Assembly (NCBI RefSeq): GCF_023703415.1
Contig: NZ_JAGMTU010000003.1
Location: 62,001 to 126,000 of the forward strand
Length of the DNA: 64,000 nt
Direction: 5' to 3'
DNA from: Microbacterium sp. USTB-Y
GTDB lineage: Bacteria > Actinomycetota > Actinomycetes > Actinomycetales > Microbacteriaceae
The first letter of the stretch is position 1. The number at the start of each line of letters is the position of its first letter. The notes under the pieces are model-generated. The model searched no databases. It was not told the DNA's origin and saw only the letters and a list, made by a program, of their open reading frames with translations. Below are positions 58,959 through 64,000 of this stretch, piece after piece. Made by a program: the position numbers and the translations under genes.

Positions 58959-59352
58959 CGCCGGCCTCCTTCACGATGCGGACGTCGGTCGCCACGGCCT
59001 GCGCGGGGTTCTCCCGGCGCAGCACGGTGCGGAACTTCAGGAGACCGAGCAGCGCGAACACGAGCACGGCCAGGAGCAGGATCCCGAACGTGATGATCGC
59101 GGAGAGCCAGACCGGGAACCAGGACGAGAGCCCGGCGATCGCGAACACGAGCACCACGGGCACGGCCCAGAACAGGAAGAACAGCGCGACCAGGAACCAG
59201 ACGCTGCCGATGCCGGCGTCCTTCGCGGTGCGGGAGATCCAGGTCTTGGCCGCGTCGATCTCGGCCTTGACCAGGTTGCTGATCAGGTCGGGGATGTCGC
59301 CGAGGAGCGTGAGCAGGCTGTCGTCGGCGCGATCCCGGTAGTTGCCGGCCAT
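58948..59352 (-). CDS. Actinobacterial Holin-X / phage holin-family membrane protein
   Basis: A 134-residue protein with an amphipathic N-terminal helix (SNLVKAEIDAAKTWISRTAK) and two membrane helices (GSVWFLVALFFLFWAVPVVL, SAIITFGILLLAVLVFALLG). This is the Holin-X (PF07332-like) architecture. Despite the name there is no phage context; such genes are chromosomal. One base separates it from the YtxH-like gene. Confidence 0.85.
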   Translation of the reverse strand: MAGNYRDRADDSLLTLLGDIPDLISNLVKAEIDAAKTWISRTAKDAGIGSVWFLVALFFLFWAVPVVLVFAIAGLSSWFPVWLSAIITFGILLLAVLVFALLGLLKFRTVLRRENPAQAVATDVRIVKEAGDGR

Positions 59353-59353
59353 G

Positions 59354-59776
59354 TCAGGCGCCCGCGGTCGGCTTCTTCGGCGCGCTCTTCGCGGCCGCGG
59401 ATGTGCGGGACTTCGTGCGGCTCTCCTCGGCGGCGACGCTCTGCTCCGCGGCCGCGACGGTCTCCTCCGCCGCCTGCTTGACCTCGGCCGCGACCGCCTT
59501 GCCGCTCGCGATCGTGGAGTCCACGCGCTGGCCCGGGGTTCCGTCGGAGGTGGCGGCCTTGACGATCTTGACGGCGCCGGTCCACAGCGCCTGCGGCACC
59601 GCGGCCGCCTGGGCCTTCGCGAAGTCCTGCACCTTGTGCACCTGTGCCTGCACGGGGTCGAGGTGCCAGACCTTCAGCCACTGCTTCTTGATCTGTTCGT
59701 ACCGTTCGCGCCCGGCACGCGTGCCCAGCACATAGCCGACGCCGAGTCCGACGACGAGTCCGATCTTCCCCTTCAT
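59354..59776 (-). CDS. YtxH-like protein
   Basis: A 140-residue protein: an N-terminal glycine-rich membrane segment KGKIGLVVGLGVGYVLGTRA with the GRERYEQI sequence of YtxH-like proteins, then an Ala/Glu/Lys-rich coiled region. GAGGAGA precedes the ATG and TACGCT at about 59812-59807 is a likely -10 box, giving a normal leader. First gene of a three-gene operon with Holin-X and DUF3618. Confidence 0.82.
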   Translation of the reverse strand: MKGKIGLVVGLGVGYVLGTRAGRERYEQIKKQWLKVWHLDPVQAQVHKVQDFAKAQAAAVPQALWTGAVKIVKAATSDGTPGQRVDSTIASGKAVAAEVKQAAEETVAAAEQSVAAEESRTKSRTSAAAKSAPKKPTAGA

Positions 59777-59884
59777 GGGGTCTCCTCACGATTGCGGTCC
59801 CTGCGGGCTACCAGCGTAACCCTGTATTCCGTTTTCGGCATCTATCGGTCGCGGAGTCGGCCTTCCGGGCGTCCGCCCACCCGG

Positions 59885-61393
59885 TCATCCCCAGAGCAGG
59901 GCGTGGCGGATCCGCTCCGCCTCGGCGCGCGCGTGCGGCACGACCTGGGCGAGTCCGGTGCCGCTCAGCCAGGCCCCGGTCGCCGCCAGCCCCGGCACGG
60001 CGCCGATCGCGGCCGCCGCGGCGGTGCGCCGCTCCGCGGCTCCCGCGACCGCGGAGGGCTGCGCCTGAACGAAGCGGGCGCGGTGGCTGCCGCGCAGCCG
60101 ATCGGGCGGCAGGGCGACTCCGAGGAGCGCCGATGCCTCGGCCAGGGCGAGCGCGGCGGCGGCCTCGTCGTCGAGCGCAGCGGTCGCGGGGTCCTCGTCC
60201 TGGGCGCCGAACGACACCCGCACGACATGCCGGGATCCCGCCCGCTCCCGCAGCCACGCCCACTTCGCGGTGCTGTGGGTGAGGGCCTTGGCGACGTGCG
60301 AGCCCGGAACCGTGAGCACGCCGGATCCGCGCGGCGCCGCGTCGAGCACCGGGGCGTCGAGCACCAGGGTGACGATCTCGATGCGGGGCGAGGACGCGGC
60401 GGCGACCGCCGCGAGCTCGGGCACGTGCGGGGCGAGCAGCCGGCGGGCCGTGCCCTCGTCGACGGCGAGGATGACGGCGTCGAAGGACTCGGGGATCCCG
60501 TCGGCGGCCTCCTCGCCCTGCTCCCCCGGTTCGCCGGACTCGACCACGCGCACGATCCAGCGCTCTCCGTCGCGGTCGAGACGCTCGATCGGCGTCGCGG
60601 TGCGCACCTCGGATCCGAGCAGCTCGATGCGCGCGACGAGCGCGTCGACGAGGCCGGCCATGCCTCCGTCGAGTCCCTGCACGGCTGCGCCCGGGGCTCG
60701 GCCCGCTCCGCCGGTGATCTCGGCCACGGCCCCGGAGAGGGAACCGACGCGGGTCAGCGCCGCGTTCAACGCGGGGGCCGCGACGTCGACGTCGATGTCA
60801 TCCGGATGCGCGGAGTACACCCCGGTGCTCACGGGCGCGACGAGCCGGTCCAGCACCCGGGCGCCCATGCGCCTGCGCACGAGGCGGCCGAGGCTGCGGT
60901 CGTGGCCGATGGTGAGCGGCGGCAGCAGCCGGTCGAGCCAGGCCCGCCACGTGCCGTTCCAGCCGATCACGCGCCGTACGTCCTCCGCGAACGGATTGGC
61001 CGGGATGCCGAGCAGACCGCCGTGCGGCAGCGGCGCCGCACCTCCGGGGATGCCGGCCACCCACGCGCCGCCGGGTTCCGGGGTGCGCACGCGGTCGCCG
61101 AGGCCCAGGTCGTCGATGAGGGCGCGCACGTGGCCGCCGCGCACCGCGAAGCTCTCCGCCCCGGCGTCGAACACCAGCCCGTCCGCCTCGCCCGCCTGCA
61201 CCGCGCCGCCCGCGCGCTCCTGCGCCTCGAACACCGTGGCATGCGCGCCGATCGCGGCGACCGACTCCGCCGCCACGAGGCCCGCCACGCCGCCGCCGAT
61301 CACGGCGACCCTCCGTCGTGCCGCGCGTTCGGCGAGCTCCGGCGTGTGCGCCGGTTCTGGCGCGCCGCCGTCGCCGGACCGCGGATCCGTCAT
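59885..61393 (-). CDS. hemY: Coproporphyrinogen/protoporphyrinogen oxidase (HemY/CgoX type)
   Basis: A 502-residue FAD-dependent oxidase. [17 protein letters not shown] is the dinucleotide-binding motif with the following Glu (FEAQERAGG), and [13 protein letters not shown] is the conserved central block; [13 protein letters not shown] is the C-terminal FAD contact. With hemQ present, it most likely makes coproporphyrin III rather than protoporphyrin. Its ATG overlaps the hemE stop as ATGA, so it is the second gene of a hemE-hemY operon. Confidence 0.93.
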   Translation of the reverse strand: MTDPRSGDGGAPEPAHTPELAERAARRRVAVIGGGVAGLVAAESVAAIGAHATVFEAQERAGGAVQAGEADGLVFDAGAESFAVRGGHVRALIDDLGLGDRVRTPEPGGAWVAGIPGGAAPLPHGGLLGIPANPFAEDVRRVIGWNGTWRAWLDRLLPPLTIGHDRSLGRLVRRRMGARVLDRLVAPVSTGVYSAHPDDIDVDVAAPALNAALTRVGSLSGAVAEITGGAGRAPGAAVQGLDGGMAGLVDALVARIELLGSEVRTATPIERLDRDGERWIVRVVESGEPGEQGEEAADGIPESFDAVILAVDEGTARRLLAPHVPELAAVAAASSPRIEIVTLVLDAPVLDAAPRGSGVLTVPGSHVAKALTHSTAKWAWLRERAGSRHVVRVSFGAQDEDPATAALDDEAAAALALAEASALLGVALPPDRLRGSHRARFVQAQPSAVAGAAERRTAAAAAIGAVPGLAATGAWLSGTGLAQVVPHARAEAERIRHALLWG

Positions 61394-62445
61394 CGCGCGG
61401 CCTCGGCGGCCGGCTCGGTGCGCACGGAATGGGCGAGCTCGACGATGCGGGTGAGCACCGCCGGGTCTGTCTCGGGGGGCACCCCGTGGCCGAGGTTCAG
61501 GATGTGCGCCCGGGCCGCGGCCCCGCGCCGGAGCACCTCGCGGACGTGCGCCTCGATCACCGGCCAGGGAGCGGTGAGCAGCGCGGGGTCGATGTTGCCC
61601 TGCACCGTGACGTCGGGGCCGAGCACGGCGACGGCCTCATCCAGCGGCAGGCGCCAGTCGACGCCGACCGCGGCGGCGCGCCCGCCGAGCCGCATGTCGC
61701 CGAGGAAGGGCCCGGTGCCGACCCCGAAGTGGATGACCGGGGCGTCGATCCCGTCGACCGCGGCGGCCGAGTGCGGCGCGACGAAGGCGCGGTAGTCGGC
61801 GGGGCTCAGGGAACCGGCCCAGGAGTCGAACAGCTGCACGGCGCTCGCGCCCGCCGCCCGCTGAGCGGCGAGGAAGGTCCGCGAGACCTCGGCGAGCCAG
61901 CCCGCGAGACGGTTCCAGGACTCCGGATCCGTGTGCATCATCGCCCGGGCACGCAGGTGCTCCTTCGAAGGACCCCCCTCGACGAGGTAGGCGGCGAGGG
62001 TGAACGGGGCGCCGGCGAAGCCGATCAGCGGGGTGCGGTCGCCGAGCTCGGCGACCACGAGGCGCACCGCCTCCTCGATCTGCGTCGTGTCGAGCGATGC
62101 CGGATCGATCGCGGTGATCCGGTCGACGTCGGAGGCCGTGCGCACGGGCTCGGCGAACACCGGACCGCGACCGGGCTCGATCTCGACCTCGACGCCGGCG
62201 AGACGCAGGGGCACCACGATGTCGCTGAAGAAGATGCCCGCGTCGACGCTGTGGCGGCGCACGGGCTGCAGCGTGATCTCCGCGGCGAGGTCGGGCGTGA
62301 GGCAGGCGTCCAGCATGCGGGTCCCGACACGGAGGTCGCGGTACTCGGGCAGCGAGCGTCCCGCCTGGCGCATGAACCACACCGGGGTCGTCTCGGGGCG
62401 GATACCGGCAAGGGCGCGCAGCAGCGGGGCGTCGTTCAGGGGCAT
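61390..62445 (-). CDS. hemE: Uroporphyrinogen decarboxylase
   Basis: A 351-residue enzyme that decarboxylates uroporphyrinogen III to coproporphyrinogen [19 protein letters not shown] is the N-terminal signature with the substrate-binding Arg residues; FSDIVVPL and [17 protein letters not shown] are further conserved blocks. GACAAT lies 6 bases before the ATG and no Shine-Dalgarno is seen (leaderless). It is divergent from hemA over 180 bases and coupled to hemY downstream. Confidence 0.96.
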   Translation of the reverse strand: MPLNDAPLLRALAGIRPETTPVWFMRQAGRSLPEYRDLRVGTRMLDACLTPDLAAEITLQPVRRHSVDAGIFFSDIVVPLRLAGVEVEIEPGRGPVFAEPVRTASDVDRITAIDPASLDTTQIEEAVRLVVAELGDRTPLIGFAGAPFTLAAYLVEGGPSKEHLRARAMMHTDPESWNRLAGWLAEVSRTFLAAQRAAGASAVQLFDSWAGSLSPADYRAFVAPHSAAAVDGIDAPVIHFGVGTGPFLGDMRLGGRAAAVGVDWRLPLDEAVAVLGPDVTVQGNIDPALLTAPWPVIEAHVREVLRRGAAARAHILNLGHGVPPETDPAVLTRIVELAHSVRTEPAAEAAR

Positions 62446-62625
62446 GGGTCCATTGTCCCCGACGCACCTCTGCGCGGGATGCGGACCTGGTCCGCGCGGA
62501 TCCGGACCGCGATGCCCGCCGGGATGGCCGATCAGCAGCCACGACCGAGCGGATCCGGGATCCGGGATGACGTCGCGCGTCGGATGTCCAGGATCCGCAA
62601 AGGCCGCGGAGCGTAAACTCCCAGG
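62446..62625. promoter_or_regulatory. Divergent hemE/hemA promoter region
   Basis: Contains the GACAAT box of hemE at its left end and TAAACT, 6 bases before the hemA GTG, at its right end. It holds several GGATCC/GATCC sites but no palindrome that stands out as an operator. Confidence 0.5.
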
Positions 62626-63957
62626 GTGCTGCTCTGCGTCACGGCCAATCACAAGACGGCCCCCTTCGACCTCCTCGAACGACTCAGTCGCACCCCGGAC
62701 GACCTGGCCGGATCCCTCTCCGAAGGATCCAAGGGCGCCGTCGTGCTCGCGACCTGCAACCGCTTCGAGGCCTATGTCGACGTCGACGGCACGGCCGACG
62801 AGAATGACGTCGCGCGCATCCTGAGCACGGTCTCGGAGCGCAGCGGCATCGACGCCGACATCCTCTCCGCGTCGTCGTCGGTGCACTCCGGCCCCCGGGT
62901 CGTCGAGCATCTCTTCTCGGTCGCGTCGGGTCTCGAATCCGTCGTCTCCGGCGAGGGCGAGATCGCCGGCCAGGTGCGCCGTGCGCTCACCTCGGCTCGC
63001 AAGCACGGCACCACCTCCCCCGAGCTGGAGCGCCTCTTCCAGCGCGCCAGCGAAGCCCAGCGCAAAGTCAAGAACGACACCGCCCTCGGCCGCGCCGGCC
63101 GGTCGCTGGTGCGCCTCGCCCTCGACCTCGCCGACAGCCGCATCGCCGACTGGAGCACCGCGCGCGTGCTGCTCGTCGGCACCGGCGCCTACGCCGCGGT
63201 GACCCTCGCGACGCTGCGCGAGCGCGGCGCGCACGACATCAGCGTGCACTCCCCCTCGGGCCGCGGTGCCGCGTTCGCCGCGAAGCACGGGATCCGGGCG
63301 CTGCCCAAGGCGGAGTACGCCCGCGCCGCCGCGCACGCCTCGATCGTCATCACCTGCACGAGCGCCGAGCACCCCGTGCTCGACGCCGCGATCCTGCGCG
63401 CAGGCCGCGGCCCGGCTCTTGCCGCCCTCCCGACGCCGCACGGCACGGCGGTGGACTGCCCGATTCCGGGACACGGCTTCTCGGCCGGCGCCACCCCGTC
63501 GCAGCTGATCGTCGACCTCGGCATGCCCCGCAACGTCGCACCCGACGTCGCGGAGGTCGAGGGCGTGGCCCTGCTCGACCTCGAGACGATCCGCCTGCAC
63601 GCGCCGCTCGAGGAGCTGCAGGCGACGGACGCCGCACGCTCGATCGTGCGTGCCGCCGCGGCGACGTTCCACGAGGTGGGAGCGCGCGAGAGCGTGACCC
63701 CGGCGGTCGTCGCCCTGCGCGGGCACATCTTCGGCCTGCTCGAGGCCGAGATCGAGCGCGCCCGCAAGCGCGGGGATGACGGCGGCCAGGTCGAGCAGGC
63801 CATGCGCCACCTCGCCGGCGTGCTGCTGCACACCCCGACGAGCCGCGCGCATGAGCTCGCCGCCCAGGGCCGCGGATCCGAGTTCATCGCCGCCCTCGAG
63901 ACGCTGTACGGGCTCTCCGCCGAGCCCGCCGTCCAGGACGACGCCGCCACGGCCTGA
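62626..63957 (+). CDS. hemA: Glutamyl-tRNA reductase
   Basis: A 443-residue enzyme that reduces glutamyl-tRNA to glutamate-1-semialdehyde. [11 protein letters not shown] contains the catalytic Cys44; [13 protein letters not shown] and [14 protein letters not shown] match the family, and [14 protein letters not shown] is the NADPH-binding loop. It starts with GTG at 62626; TAAACT is 6 bases upstream and there is no Shine-Dalgarno, a clear leaderless GTG case. It is divergent from hemE. Confidence 0.96.
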   Translation: MLLCVTANHKTAPFDLLERLSRTPDDLAGSLSEGSKGAVVLATCNRFEAYVDVDGTADENDVARILSTVSERSGIDADILSASSSVHSGPRVVEHLFSVASGLESVVSGEGEIAGQVRRALTSARKHGTTSPELERLFQRASEAQRKVKNDTALGRAGRSLVRLALDLADSRIADWSTARVLLVGTGAYAAVTLATLRERGAHDISVHSPSGRGAAFAAKHGIRALPKAEYARAAAHASIVITCTSAEHPVLDAAILRAGRGPALAALPTPHGTAVDCPIPGHGFSAGATPSQLIVDLGMPRNVAPDVAEVEGVALLDLETIRLHAPLEELQATDAARSIVRAAAATFHEVGARESVTPAVVALRGHIFGLLEAEIERARKRGDDGGQVEQAMRHLAGVLLHTPTSRAHELAAQGRGSEFIAALETLYGLSAEPAVQDDAATA

Positions 63958-64000
63958 CCGGTTCGCTCTCTCGGGCCGGCCCACTGCGTGCCGGCGCGCG

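Noticed and set aside
58948..59352. Prophage remnant suggested by the holin-family match
   Set aside because: Actinobacterial Holin-X proteins are chromosomal membrane proteins. There are no phage genes, att sites or integrase around it.
1..64000. tRNA or rRNA genes
   Set aside because: I looked through the spacers for tRNA-like cloverleaf ends and T-loops and saw none; the spacers are short and mostly filled with the inverted repeats.

Overview
The window is a very GC-rich, gene-dense stretch of a high-GC Gram-positive (Actinobacteria) chromosome. The evidence is the coproheme-type heme cluster with hemQ, the rlmN and DUF4407 genes, actinobacterial Holin-X/DUF3618 proteins, many predicted leaderless mRNAs, and inverted repeats of the CGTTTCGTCTCG..CAACGACC type that I associate with Microbacterium-like genomes. 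I place it in Microbacteriaceae, probably Microbacterium or a close relative; the genus is an inference. I see no phage, IS element, integrase, CRISPR array, tRNA or rRNA.

Layout. 1-5 kb: tail of a small membrane protein, then a leftward 2-methylcitrate cycle operon (GntR regulator, prpD, prpB, prpC) with GTATAC operator-like palindromes at the GntR promoter. 5-10 kb: EamA exporter, CGNR zinc-finger regulator, Cds1-like PLP enzyme, GcvR-like ACT protein, aldo/keto reductase. 10-19 kb: DUF4407 membrane protein, two alpha/beta hydrolases, 3-hydroxybutyrate dehydrogenase with a divergent LysR regulator, SixA phosphatase, rlmN, an L7/L12-like membrane protein, an ankyrin lipoprotein. 19-25.5 kb: two SDR enzymes, then a set of small stress-type genes (acidic peptide, Rho-N-like protein, two DUF7882 paralogues, FHA protein, GSP39-like SDR, tiny membrane protein). 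25.5-32.3 kb: an APH-like kinase, a CMD/cupin/zinc-ADH/MFS operon with a divergent MmyB-type regulator, and a methyltransferase with its own divergent regulator. 32.4-38.8 kb: MMPL exporter, then a sugar MFS transporter and GH3 glycosidase under a divergent TetR regulator with a long operator palindrome. 38.8-42 kb: a TPP-riboswitch-controlled ykoEDC thiamine/HMP ECF transporter. 42-52.4 kb: D,D-peptidase-like serine hydrolase, a heterodimeric ABC exporter, an enoyl-CoA hydratase-type hydrolase, and an orphan ABC ATPase with a ~570-residue acidic tail. 53.4-64 kb: heme biosynthesis (hemA divergent from hemE-hemY; hemQ-C-D-B-L), with a three-gene membrane-protein operon inserted in the middle.

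Three signals run through the whole window and are not explained by the genes. (1) GGATCC is strikingly over-represented, in coding and non-coding DNA and in all frames; I count 26 copies by hand in the first 7 kb. (2) At least seven sequence families of long inverted repeats, most in 2-5 copies, sit just 3' of genes. Some supply the stop codon of the gene (prpB, the TetR gene, MMPL) and one lies inside the coding sequence of ykoC. (3) Many genes have a TANNNT-like -10 box only 6-7 bases before the start codon and no Shine-Dalgarno, which predicts leaderless transcripts with ATG or GTG starts.
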